A stretch of DNA of 15,493 bases from Leptolinea sp. GTDB lineage: Bacteria > Chloroflexota > Anaerolineae > Anaerolineales > Anaerolineaceae. The stretch is from the NCBI GenBank assembly GCA_022837205.1, contig JALHEL010000011.1, forward strand, positions 1-15,493, in the 5' to 3' direction. Position numbers and translations under genes: made by a program. Shown here one piece after another: positions 6,827 through 14,146 of this stretch (the stretch's first letter is position 1; each line of letters opens with the position of its first letter). Under the pieces are notes generated by a model. It worked only from the letters and a program-made list of their open reading frames with translations. It was not told the origin of the DNA and did not search any database.

Positions 6827-8395
6827 TTAAATATGAATCAGTTTTCGAATGGAAGATAATTCTTCCACTTTGAAAATGAAACACATTCCCGCATAAACCG
6901 ATACACCAAGAATTACTCCGGCGATTACAATAATCAAGTCGGAAGACCCGACGCTGAATCGTATCCAAACTTCCAAAGCGATGACCATTAAAGCGGAAGA
7001 GACGGCGCTCTGCATTAACGCCTGCAAGATTCGTTTTCCTTCCAAACCATGCAATTTTCGCCGCATCAGAGTCAACAGAGTCGTCATCTCCAATCCCGTC
7101 GCAATCGTATTAGCCAAAGCCAACCCACCATGAGGCATCCAGCCTAAACTTCGAAACAAACGAGACAGCAGGATGCTGAGTCCCATATTCAGCAACATGG
7201 CAATTAAAAGAACCAAAACCGGCGTTTTTGTATCATGAACGGCATAAAAAGCCCGGGAAATTACTTCGACAACACAATGAAAGATCAGGCCGGAACTATA
7301 CCAAGCCAACGCCCAATATACCATCGCGGTCATCTCGGAATTAAAAGCCCGGCGTTCGAAGATCAGACTGACCAGCGGTTTGCCCAATAAAATCAATCCG
7401 CAAGCGGCCGGTAGCGCCAACAAAATGACAAATCGTAACATCGAAGCCAGCGCATTGCGCATCTCATCCAATTCTCCTCTCGCCGCTTGCACCGAAAACA
7501 TGGGTAGCGATACCGTCGCAACGGATTGAGCGATTGCCGCCTGAGGCATAAGCATCAGAGAAAGTCCCCACGTGACCGCGGAAATCGATCCGGCCGGCAA
7601 AAACGAAGCAATGAAATTGTTAACCAAAAAATTCAGTTGGACTGCGGAGGCACCGATCTGGCGAGGGATCATCAGTTTGATGACATTGCGAACCCGATAG
7701 TCTCTCAAACCCAATGAAAAAGAATAGTGTTTCCCTTCCAGCGACAATAATTGGGGAATTTGAACGAGAAGATGAAGGAAAGAGCCGATAACCGCCCCCA
7801 ACGCCAATCCTTTAATTCCCAACGGTTTTTTCAGAAAGACGACTCCGAAAATAATTCCGAGCTGGTACATTGCGGGAGCTAAGCCCGGCACGAGAAAATG
7901 ATGATGGGTATTCAATATTCCCATCACCAATCCGCTCAAGCCGAAAATGATGACCGAGGGTAATTGAATTCGAAGCAGCGAGACGGTCAAATCTTGCAGA
8001 TGCGGATCATTTAATGAAAAACCCGGAACCAAAAAATAACGCACAATCTGAGGAGCAAAAATAAAACAGGCAACACTGATCAACAACAGGATAATTGTCA
8101 GCAGATTTGCGATATCGGAAGCTAATTTCCAAGCACTTTGTTCGTCTTTCTGATCGAGCAAAGAGCTGAACCAAGGGACAAAAGCACTTGCCAAAGCTCC
8201 CCCGGCAACAAGATTGAAAAGCGTTTCCGTAAGACGATTGGAGGCTAAAAAAGCATCTACTTCGGCGGAAGCCCCGAATGCGGCTCCCATCAAACCTTTG
8301 GAAATCAAGCCGATTATCTGAGAGAGGATCATCGCCCCCGCCAGTATTGTCGCCGATTTCATAAATGTCTGTTTGGGTTCTGAAGTTTGTTCCAT
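6827..8395 (-). CDS. murJ: MurJ/MviN-family lipid flippase (MOP superfamily)
   Basis: The product has 522 residues from ATG 8395 (MEQTSEPKQT). In-frame starts at 8413 and a GTG at 8467 are possible, but they add a non-homologous N-terminus; none has a strong ribosome site. About 14 hydrophobic helices are present. Family motifs are clear: FGAS..VDAF at 40-49, GGALASAFVPWFSSLL at 65-80, LRIQLPSVI at 141-149, GILNTHHHFLVPGLAP at 159-174 and LPAGSISAVTW at 266-276. MurJ moves lipid-linked peptidoglycan precursor (lipid II) across the membrane. By eye against E. coli MurJ, the essential arginines R18, R24, R52 and R270 correspond here to Gln26, Ser32, Phe60 and Ser279, while D39 is kept (Asp47). 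It may therefore carry another lipid-linked substrate, or use a different mechanism. It converges on the oxidoreductase gene with a 14-bp gap and no visible terminator. Confidence 0.85.
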   Translation of the reverse strand: MEQTSEPKQTFMKSATILAGAMILSQIIGLISKGLMGAAFGASAEVDAFLASNRLTETLFNLVAGGALASAFVPWFSSLLDQKDEQSAWKLASDIANLLTIILLLISVACFIFAPQIVRYFLVPGFSLNDPHLQDLTVSLLRIQLPSVIIFGLSGLVMGILNTHHHFLVPGLAPAMYQLGIIFGVVFLKKPLGIKGLALGAVIGSFLHLLVQIPQLLSLEGKHYSFSLGLRDYRVRNVIKLMIPRQIGASAVQLNFLVNNFIASFLPAGSISAVTWGLSLMLMPQAAIAQSVATVSLPMFSVQAARGELDEMRNALASMLRFVILLALPAACGLILLGKPLVSLIFERRAFNSEMTAMVYWALAWYSSGLIFHCVVEVISRAFYAVHDTKTPVLVLLIAMLLNMGLSILLSRLFRSLGWMPHGGLALANTIATGLEMTTLLTLMRRKLHGLEGKRILQALMQSAVSSALMVIALEVWIRFSVGSSDLIIVIAGVILGVSVYAGMCFIFKVEELSSIRKLIHI

Positions 8396-8489
8396 CGCAA
8401 TTGATTCTATCATGAAGGGAAGAACTCTCGAAAAGTTTATTCCGGCTTGAACTCTCTCATAACTCACATCTTAATGAACGAGATGACTT

Positions 8490-8495
8490 TATAAT
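8490..8495 (+). promoter_or_regulatory. -10-like TATAAT in the divergent gap of the flippase and the small membrane protein
   Basis: TATAAT lies 38 bases before ATG 8534. The overlapping minus-strand TATAAA (8493-8488) could serve the flippase gene, so the same AT-rich core may act in both directions. No clear -35 was seen for either. Confidence 0.3.
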
Positions 8496-8533
8496 TAGCC
8501 CATCAAAAAAAGAGCTAAGAAACGGTAAAGTTT

Positions 8534-8920
8534 ATGAAAAATCCTTTAGTAATTTGTTGTATTCTCGGTATTCTTATCGGGTATTTGTTAGGCGGAGGAA
8601 ATTATTTGACTTACGGTATGGTCGGCGGATTATTGGTCGGATATCTGTTGGACGACAGAAACCGGTCAGCAGCTAAGAAAAAATCGACTTCCGCGACCCG
8701 ACACGAAACAATCGATGTTTCGGAACCGGCAGACAAAGCTCCTCATTCCGATGTTTCAGCCGAAACGAACAAACCATTACCGGAACAGACACCCGATTAT
8801 CCGATCAAGACAATTTCCGCGAACGGAACATCTGTTCCGCGGATGAACGATGATCAGGTCGATGATGTGGTTGCCCGGGCACGGGAAGAGATCGCAAAAA
8901 ATAAAGAGAAAAATAATTAA
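8534..8920 (+). CDS. Small membrane-anchored protein of unknown function
   Basis: The product has 128 residues. The N-terminus is a Gly-rich hydrophobic hairpin (about residues 4-40) with a repeated pattern, ILIGYLLGGG and then LLVGYLLDD, suggesting two short packed helices. The rest is polar and Ser/Thr/Pro/Glu-rich, ending in a charged helix (MNDDQVDDVVARAREEIAKN) near residues 104-123. No signal-peptide cleavage site is evident, so the helices probably act as an anchor with the tail on one side of the membrane. It sits alone, divergent from the flippase gene. Its stop codon overlaps that of the convergent gene in the bases TTAA (8917-8920). No family was recognised. Confidence 0.7.
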   Translation: MKNPLVICCILGILIGYLLGGGNYLTYGMVGGLLVGYLLDDRNRSAAKKKSTSATRHETIDVSEPADKAPHSDVSAETNKPLPEQTPDYPIKTISANGTSVPRMNDDQVDDVVARAREEIAKNKEKNN

Positions 8921-9621
8921 TGGCGTTGAATCGGCAGCGGAATTCGGACTTCACATAACGGTTCTTCATCATTTTCGGTGAGCGGCGTAAAAACCAGTTC
9001 AAAATTGGTCATCTCCGGATGAACATCAAAGATCAAGAAAGTCTCAAGCCCGTTTTTCCCGATTTTCGAATTCAGATTGGGAGTTTCCCATCTGGAATTT
9101 GCGTAATCGGAATTACCGCGATCCAACATTACCGTAACATTGCGGCCGTATAAGGAACCGGCAATCGTAAAAGATTCACTCTTTAAAGGCCCGATCGTAT
9201 CATTTGTAAGGCTTCGCATCCCCAAATAAACCATCAAAAACCGGCCGATCGGAAAATGCTCGGATAAGGTTGCCTGAATTTTCGGGACCATATAAGTGAG
9301 TTTGACACTCATTTTTTCGCCACAAGGAATTTCTTGGTCCAGAGCGATGGGAACCAATCCGGTAGGTGAAAGATAGGGTGTGACGGTGACATAAGCGATT
9401 TGCAACTTCTCCGCAGTAGGGCTTTTAGTCGGAACAATTTGTGTCGGGGGTTCTGTCGGAATCGGAAAGGTATAAGTCGGAAGCGCCGTATAGGTCGGAG
9501 CCGGGGTATATGTCGGTAAAGGAGTAAGCGTTGAAAGGTTTACGCTACTCTGTGCCGAAACGGATCGAAAGATGCCGACGAACAAAATCCCCGCCCAGAT
9601 GATCGTGCGTTTCATGTTCAT
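8917..9621 (-). CDS. Secreted protein with Thr/Pro/Tyr linker, DUF4352-like
   Basis: The product has 234 residues: a signal peptide (about 1-23, ending SVSA before QSS), a proline/threonine/tyrosine-rich linker (about 31-69) with TYTP-type repeats, and a beta-rich domain (about 75-234). Two Cys (CGEKM and LCEVR, near the domain ends) could form a disulfide. The domain resembles DUF4352/telokin-like extracellular domains by eye only. It is a paralogue of the gene just upstream: RWETPNLN...GLETFLIFDVHP here aligns with RWGVPFLS...METWLGFDVNP there, and the Cys pair is shared. ATG 9621 overlaps the upstream stop (ATGA). GGAGGT (9632-9627) lies five bases before it, inside the upstream gene, so translation is coupled. 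Confidence 0.75.
   Translation of the reverse strand: MNMKRTIIWAGILFVGIFRSVSAQSSVNLSTLTPLPTYTPAPTYTALPTYTFPIPTEPPTQIVPTKSPTAEKLQIAYVTVTPYLSPTGLVPIALDQEIPCGEKMSVKLTYMVPKIQATLSEHFPIGRFLMVYLGMRSLTNDTIGPLKSESFTIAGSLYGRNVTVMLDRGNSDYANSRWETPNLNSKIGKNGLETFLIFDVHPEMTNFELVFTPLTENDEEPLCEVRIPLPIQRH
9470..9523 (-). repeat. Three 18-bp tandem units coding the TYTxxPTYT linker
   Basis: Units start with GTATA at 9470, 9488 and 9506 and share GTCGG at the same offset. They encode a degenerate six-residue Pro/Thr/Tyr repeat in the linker of the secreted protein. In-register 18-bp units suggest expansion by slippage. Confidence 0.6.
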
Positions 9622-10421
9622 GGAGTACCTCCGCTTTCCAACGTTTTATAATATTGGATCGAAAACTCCGGTTGAGGCATATCCAACGAAAATCTACAGG
9701 AAAAATCACTCGAATCGTCGGCTTCGAAAACCAATTTCCAATCCGTTGCATGAGGATTGACATCAAACCCGAGCCATGTTTCCATCTCCACACCGGGGGG
9801 AATCGCTTGGCTGCTTAAAAAAGGCACTCCCCACCGGTTACTGGCACTGATTCCTGCGGGGCCGTAAGAAATATATTCCGCTTTTTCTCCTCGATAAGTC
9901 CCGACCGCTTTAAATTGTTTGTGGAAAATAAGCGGAATGGTTGAATCTGAAATATTCCAGACCATCAGATTGACCAACAAAAACTGCGATTTGGATACCT
10001 CATTCCCTACCGCGTAAGCAAAATAAGGCTGTCTGTAGCCGATCTTTACGGCAAATCGATCTTCGCAAAATGCATATTTACTGAGGTCGCGAGACCAAAG
10101 ACCCGGATTCACCAAAATAACATTTTGTCCGGCGGTTTCTCGCAAAATCCGAACGGTAGGAGTTACCGCCGGAATATTTCTCGCATAAAAAGTCGCAATC
10201 TCTTCAGGGGAATAGGTTGGATAGGGAGTCTGTGTCGGATAGGGAGTTCCGGTCGGATAAGGGGTTCTTGAACTCATCGATTGAATGGTTTTCACCAAAT
10301 CGGATACCGGATCATACGGTGTCGAAACGATTTGGGATTCAGACGGAAGCGTACAAGCCGAAAGGCTCCCTATTACCCATACCAAAAGGATTATTTTGAT
10401 CAACCCCGCATATTTTCGCAT
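9618..10421 (-). CDS. Lipoprotein with TPYPT linker, DUF4352-like, paralogue of the next gene
   Basis: The product has 267 residues. A type II signal peptide ends in the lipobox LSAC, with Cys23 as the lipidated residue, so it is probably anchored on the outer face of the membrane. A linker at about 51-71 carries TPYPTGTPYPTQTPYPTY. The C-terminal beta-rich domain (about 95-250) has two Cys (FCEDR and FSCRF) matching the pair in the paralogue downstream. ATG 10421 has no ribosome site. A TATAAT ends nine bases before it on the minus strand, so the transcript may be leaderless. The next gene is coupled by ATGA. The sugar-kinase gene ends 39 bases upstream with no clear terminator, so some read-through from that operon is possible. 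The function is unknown; binding or structural roles outside the cell are typical for such proteins. Confidence 0.8.
   Translation of the reverse strand: MRKYAGLIKIILLVWVIGSLSACTLPSESQIVSTPYDPVSDLVKTIQSMSSRTPYPTGTPYPTQTPYPTYSPEEIATFYARNIPAVTPTVRILRETAGQNVILVNPGLWSRDLSKYAFCEDRFAVKIGYRQPYFAYAVGNEVSKSQFLLVNLMVWNISDSTIPLIFHKQFKAVGTYRGEKAEYISYGPAGISASNRWGVPFLSSQAIPPGVEMETWLGFDVNPHATDWKLVFEADDSSDFSCRFSLDMPQPEFSIQYYKTLESGGTP
10215..10268 (-). repeat. Three 18-bp tandem units coding the TPYPT linker
   Basis: Three consecutive 18-bp units (10215-10232, 10233-10250, 10251-10268) share the core GTCGGATA.GG with few differences. They encode the repeated TPYPT motif of the lipoprotein. The unit length equals that of the repeat in the paralogue, although the unit sequences differ. 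Confidence 0.65.
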
Positions 10422-10429
10422 ATAAAAGG

Positions 10430-10435
10430 ATTATA
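10430..10435 (-). promoter_or_regulatory. -10-like TATAAT just upstream of the lipoprotein start
   Basis: Read on the minus strand, this is a perfect TATAAT with its downstream edge nine bases from ATG 10421. A start of transcription about seven bases downstream would leave a leader of only a few bases. No -35 hexamer was found at 16-18 bp. Confidence 0.35.
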
Positions 10436-10460
10436 AACGAGAAACTTATGCTCATTTTTA

Positions 10461-11432
10461 TCAAATCGATGAGCTCGGATTTACCGGGAAGATCGAAGTA
10501 TAATGGCTTTTTTCACTGATCCGGGCGATCCGATTCAGATAGCGGTCCGCATAGTGCAGCAATTCTTGCTCGGACAAAGAAGCGGTCAGGCAGCCTACCT
10601 CTGTAACCGCTTTTCCTCCCATAATATTTCCATATAAAATCGCCGTGCGAAAATCCGCTTCATGGTATAAACCGTAAATAAAACCGCTGAGAAATGCATC
10701 TCCCGCTCCGGTGGCATCCGTCGATTCGAATTCGTCGATATGCGGGATCTGCCAGATTCCTTCCTCGTCCTTAATCAGACATCCTTGATCTCCGATTTTG
10801 ACAATCGGTTTGGTAAACCATTGAGAAAGAATTTTTAATGCATCCAACGGATTATCCGTGCCGGTTAAATAGAGCGCTTCTTTGAGATTGGGCGTGTAAT
10901 AATCAGCCAGTTCAAAATAATCACGGTATTTTTCAAAACTGAGATCATCTTCCCAACCCATATCCAAAACCAACAGCGTCCCTTTTTGTTTGAGCTTTCG
11001 ATATAATTCGAGAAATCCGGGTTGCATCTCAACAATTTTGGCTCCTTCTATCTCCGATTCGGCAATTTTCAGTTGGTCGGCGGTAGTTTGCTGAAGCTGA
11101 TTGTAAGAAACAAAAGTTCGATCTCGGCCGGTAATCATCGCGGTGGAAATATTCACCGGAATCTTCCCGCCGCCGTACAGATTGATCGCTTCGATGCCAT
11201 ATTCATGCAGCCGTTGTTCGGCGAATGCCGAAAACATATCTTTTCCCAAGAAGGTTAAAACTTTTACCGGCACGCCCAGTCGCTGTAAATTGATCATCGT
11301 CGCAACCGGTCCTCCGCCCAGTTGAAGATCAAAATCTTTTGAATAGACTTCTTCCCCTTCACGCGGAATATGTGATAATCCCGAATAAAGAAGGTCAATA
11401 TTTGCTCTGCCGATTCCGGCGACAAAACTCAT
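10461..11432 (-). CDS. PfkB/ribokinase-family sugar kinase
   Basis: The product has 323 residues, the usual family length. An N-terminal GIGRANIDLLY strand is followed by the substrate-region GGGPVATMINLQRLG (39-53). The second PfkB signature DATGAGDAFLSGFIYG starts at residue 239 and contains the catalytic base Asp245 and the anion-hole glycines. PfkB enzymes phosphorylate sugars, nucleosides or sugar acids with ATP; the substrate here is not predictable. It is the last gene of the amidohydrolase-GH4-kinase operon, 16 bases after the GH4 gene, with GGGGGAAG as ribosome site before ATG 11432. In this setting it probably phosphorylates either the imported sugar before GH4 cleavage or a monosaccharide released by it. 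Confidence 0.88.
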   Translation of the reverse strand: MSFVAGIGRANIDLLYSGLSHIPREGEEVYSKDFDLQLGGGPVATMINLQRLGVPVKVLTFLGKDMFSAFAEQRLHEYGIEAINLYGGGKIPVNISTAMITGRDRTFVSYNQLQQTTADQLKIAESEIEGAKIVEMQPGFLELYRKLKQKGTLLVLDMGWEDDLSFEKYRDYFELADYYTPNLKEALYLTGTDNPLDALKILSQWFTKPIVKIGDQGCLIKDEEGIWQIPHIDEFESTDATGAGDAFLSGFIYGLYHEADFRTAILYGNIMGGKAVTEVGCLTASLSEQELLHYADRYLNRIARISEKSHYTSIFPVNPSSSI

Positions 11433-11448
11433 TCTTTCTTCCCCCGAT

Positions 11449-12801
11449 TTATTTTATCCATGGTTCGTTCAATTTAAAAAATGACGTTGCCAATGATTTT
11501 GCAAGCGAATAAGATTCGATTAATGGATGGATTTGCAACGCCCGAACAGACAGGTCAAAATTTCGGCAGCGAATCGCTTCCGCCGCCCAACGTTCATAAA
11601 GCTTCATCCGCCGAATCAATTCACAAGCTACCGGATGAAAATTCGGCGGCGGATCCGGATGAACGCCGTCCGAATCGACAATACAGCTCAATTCCGCCAC
11701 GTCGTTTTGCTCTAAAAACGGTAATGATCCGCGATTCGGGACACTTAATATCATTCGTCCCGGATTACCCTGCTGCCTGATGCGAATAAAATTGAGAGCT
11801 ACCCCCGCATAACCGCCGGTATCCGGCGCAGTCAAATCAAAGCGAAATGTCTTTTCTCGCTTTTTCCCCGTCTCGGAAGCCATATAGGCATCTTCGCGGA
11901 TTCCGTAATAGTGTTCAAAGATTTTCAAACGTTCTTCAAATGAGAGATGAGGATGCTCGGAAAAATCCAGAATCATCTGACGATTGACCTGTTCGATCAA
12001 CTGTCCGCGGGTCTGTTTCGCATTTCGAATATTCTCAACCGCTTGTTCCCGATAATAGTAATAATACAGATACTCGTTGAATAATGCCTGATAGGATTGT
12101 GCCAATGCCGGTTCAAAGAATTTCATATCGGTTTCATGATACAACCGATCGTCCCGAATCAATTCCTGCGTAATATCTTTTCCGTCCAGCCGAACGGCGG
12201 GAAACCATGAGAGATGATTCAACCCGTAGCAATCCATATCCAGATGGTCCGTCGAAACGTTCTCCAAATCCGCTATCTGAGAAAGCAACCCGGCCGGTGC
12301 ATCACATATGCCATAGGTGAAATCAAAGCCGGCATCCCTCAATGCCTGAGAAACTAAGCCGGCGGGATTGGTAAAATTGAAAACCTGCACGGTGGGTTTT
12401 GCGATATCCCGAATCAAGCCGCAATAATCCGCCAACACCGGAATGGAGCGCATCGCAAACGAAAAGCCGCAGGCGCCTGTCGTTTCTTGCGGAAGCAAAT
12501 GAAGGTCGAGGGCAATTTTTTCGTCCGCCACACGGGCTTCATCTTCGCCTACACGAATCGTAGTAATCACATAATCCGCATCTCGGACCGCTTCTCGAGC
12601 ATCTGTAGTTAACGAAACTTTCAAATGAGGGGCTAACCGAATCGCCGCTTCCATTGCCAGCGAACCGAAAATCTCCAATTTTTGATCATTGGTGTCCATT
12701 AAAACCAATTCATCAATATTCAGCTCCCGGGCTTCCAACGCGATACTCTTCGCTAAAAATAGCGATCGGACGCCGCCACCGCCGATGACAGTTAACTTCA
12801 T
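11449..12801 (-). CDS. Glycoside hydrolase family 4 (6-phospho-beta-glucosidase-like)
   Basis: The product has 450 residues, normal for GH4. GH4 enzymes cleave glycosides by an NAD+- and divalent-metal-dependent oxidation/elimination mechanism; they include 6-phospho-glucosidases, alpha-galactosidases and uronidases. The NAD-binding TVIGGGGVRS is at 4-13. QETTGACGFSFAMRSIPV is at 105-122 and FNFTNPAG at 141-148. The metal-ligand Cys166 lies in GICDAP and His196 in GLNHLSW. GGYAGVA at 329-335 places Tyr331 as the probable catalytic base. An unusual YLYYYYYREQ stretch lies at 245-254. ATG 12801 follows GAGGGGAAT, nine bases after the amidohydrolase stop. The N-terminal GGGGVR form is seen in 6-phospho-beta-glucosidase subgroups, but no PTS is in view to supply a phosphorylated substrate. 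The specificity is open. Confidence 0.88.
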   Translation of the reverse strand: MKLTVIGGGGVRSLFLAKSIALEARELNIDELVLMDTNDQKLEIFGSLAMEAAIRLAPHLKVSLTTDAREAVRDADYVITTIRVGEDEARVADEKIALDLHLLPQETTGACGFSFAMRSIPVLADYCGLIRDIAKPTVQVFNFTNPAGLVSQALRDAGFDFTYGICDAPAGLLSQIADLENVSTDHLDMDCYGLNHLSWFPAVRLDGKDITQELIRDDRLYHETDMKFFEPALAQSYQALFNEYLYYYYYREQAVENIRNAKQTRGQLIEQVNRQMILDFSEHPHLSFEERLKIFEHYYGIREDAYMASETGKKREKTFRFDLTAPDTGGYAGVALNFIRIRQQGNPGRMILSVPNRGSLPFLEQNDVAELSCIVDSDGVHPDPPPNFHPVACELIRRMKLYERWAAEAIRCRNFDLSVRALQIHPLIESYSLAKSLATSFFKLNEPWIK

Positions 12802-12810
12802 ATTCCCCTC

Positions 12811-13878
12811 TTAATCTCTCAACCGATTGAGTTCCTGCCTGCAATTTTTTATTTCCGTTAAAATCGCCGGCGTTTCCCCCGGTGCTTCGGCTGCGATCCG
12901 ACCGGAAAGGCGATCTGCATAAGCTATGATTTCATCAATCTTCATTTCGGCAGGTTTTGCGGGTAAGAATTTATGATAATTTTCGATATAAATCTGCCGT
13001 AATGTTTTTTCATCCAAGTTCAATCCATGACAGTTCTCTTCAAAGGAAACAAAACAATCATCCGTCTCCAGCACTCGCCGCAGATTACCGACTGTTGTTC
13101 TCCAATGATCGGAAATCGTATCCGTTCCGAAAATAATTCGATCGGCATACTTCCTAAAAAAATCTCGCGACTCTTCATAACGGTTGGCAAAACTTTCAAA
13201 CATCTCCCACCCGGGTGTGATATCAAACATCAGATTCGGAAATCGTTCGAAATATCCGGCAGCTTTTTCAAGATCGTCTGCGATAAAGAAAAAATGAGCA
13301 AAAATAATTCGCAACCGGGGATGCTTTTCGACCACATGAATAGCCTCGGCTTCGATCGTATCTTTGGAAGGATATTCGCCGTTGCCGTAAAAAACACGGT
13401 CGCCCATTGCTTTTGCCCATTCGGGCATCAGCTCCCAAGTCCAAAATTCGATCGGGTCGTTAACATGGTAAAGTACCGGCCAATTCTGTTGCTCAAGATA
13501 ATCAAACATCAGATCAAACAGCGGATCATCCAATGGCTTCCCGATTTTTTTTCGGATCCCCGGTTTTCCATCCATCATTTTAATTCCGTCGAAACCCAAT
13601 GCATGAAATTCCTGCGCTTGCTCCAACAAATCTTCCGCCTCGGGAGCACCCGTCTCTGGATAATTGAAACCGGCAAATCCGTGACAGCGGTCGGGCTCTT
13701 TAATTTTCAGCCATGCAGTCAACAGATTATCTGCGGCAAATCTGGGACCCAATGAGGTCGCGCTTAAAATATTATATTGGTCATAAGACAATTCGTCTGC
13801 CATTTTGATAACATCAAACGCATCCTCCTGACGAAACACATGGATATGAACATCCGAAATCGGATAACGAAAGAACAT
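12811..13878 (-). CDS. Amidohydrolase-family (COG2159) metal-dependent hydrolase
   Basis: The product has 355 residues with the TIM-barrel amidohydrolase pattern: DVHIHV at 9-14 (metal ligands His11 and His13), His138 in VLYHVND, His195 in IIFAHFF and Asp253 in IIFGTDT. Family members include hydrolases, decarboxylases and sugar lactonases; the reaction here is unknown. In a sugar operon, a lactonase or deacylase role is a reasonable guess. ATG 13878 is preceded by GGGAGG. It is the first gene of the operon driven by the TTGACA/TATGAT promoter at 13961-13934. The C-terminal 60 residues (about 296-355) form a charged helical extension. Confidence 0.85.
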   Translation of the reverse strand: MFFRYPISDVHIHVFRQEDAFDVIKMADELSYDQYNILSATSLGPRFAADNLLTAWLKIKEPDRCHGFAGFNYPETGAPEAEDLLEQAQEFHALGFDGIKMMDGKPGIRKKIGKPLDDPLFDLMFDYLEQQNWPVLYHVNDPIEFWTWELMPEWAKAMGDRVFYGNGEYPSKDTIEAEAIHVVEKHPRLRIIFAHFFFIADDLEKAAGYFERFPNLMFDITPGWEMFESFANRYEESRDFFRKYADRIIFGTDTISDHWRTTVGNLRRVLETDDCFVSFEENCHGLNLDEKTLRQIYIENYHKFLPAKPAEMKIDEIIAYADRLSGRIAAEAPGETPAILTEIKNCRQELNRLRD

Positions 13879-13933
13879 AAAACCTCCCTCTTTTCACAGA
13901 GCGGACAAAATCGAATTCGCTTTCATTAACTCA

Positions 13934-13961
13934 ATCATACGTGAAAAGGGTTTCCTGTCAA
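13934..13961 (-). promoter_or_regulatory. Promoter of the amidohydrolase-GH4-PfkB operon
   Basis: On the minus strand the -35 box is TTGACA (13961-13956, perfect) and the -10 box is TATGAT (13939-13934, one mismatch), with a 16-bp spacer. Transcription should start near 13927. The spacer is almost entirely occupied by the operator-like sequence at 13941-13956. Confidence 0.85.
13941..13956. promoter_or_regulatory. LacI-type operator, catabolic-operon copy
   Basis: GTGAAAAGGGTTTCCT, written on the plus strand, matches the copy at 14071-14086 in 13 of 16 positions. It is an imperfect inverted repeat (GAAAA/TTTCC arms) lying between the -35 and -10 boxes, so a bound repressor would exclude RNA polymerase. 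That the adjacent LacI protein is the binder is inferred. Confidence 0.7.
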
Positions 13962-14065
13962 CCCTAAAAGGATTCAAGAATGTATATTAAAACATAACTG
14001 AATTTTTGAATATCCCGCGTAATAACTCATAAAAAAGCTGTGATTAAATTCGTTCCTTTATTTTC

Positions 14066-14093
14066 TTGACAGGAAAAGGTTTTCCTATATAAT
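14066..14093 (+). promoter_or_regulatory. Promoter of the lacI-type regulator and transporter unit
   Basis: TTGACA (14066-14071) and TATAAT (14088-14093) are both perfect consensus hexamers, with a 16-bp spacer. Transcription should start near 14100, leaving a leader of about 47 bases before ATG 14147. Confidence 0.9.
14071..14086. promoter_or_regulatory. LacI-type operator, regulator copy
   Basis: AGGAAAAGGTTTTCCT has perfect 7-bp inverted arms (AGGAAAA/TTTTCCT) around a GG centre. It fills the promoter spacer, which points to autorepression. Its centre is 130 bp from the centre of the other copy, a distance that would permit looping. Confidence 0.75.
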
Positions 14094-14146
14094 GATTTTT
14101 ATAAAGTCCGATTCGATTTCTTGTTTTAAAAGGTGAGAGAAGATAA

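Noticed and set aside
13027..13755. Long plus-strand open frame of 242 codons opposite the amidohydrolase gene
   Set aside because: It is antisense to a gene with clear metal-binding motifs, its composition is shadow-like, and it has no ribosome site.
13960..13975. Possible third operator half-site (ACCCTAAAAGG) beside the catabolic promoter
   Set aside because: It matches only loosely and lacks symmetric arms.
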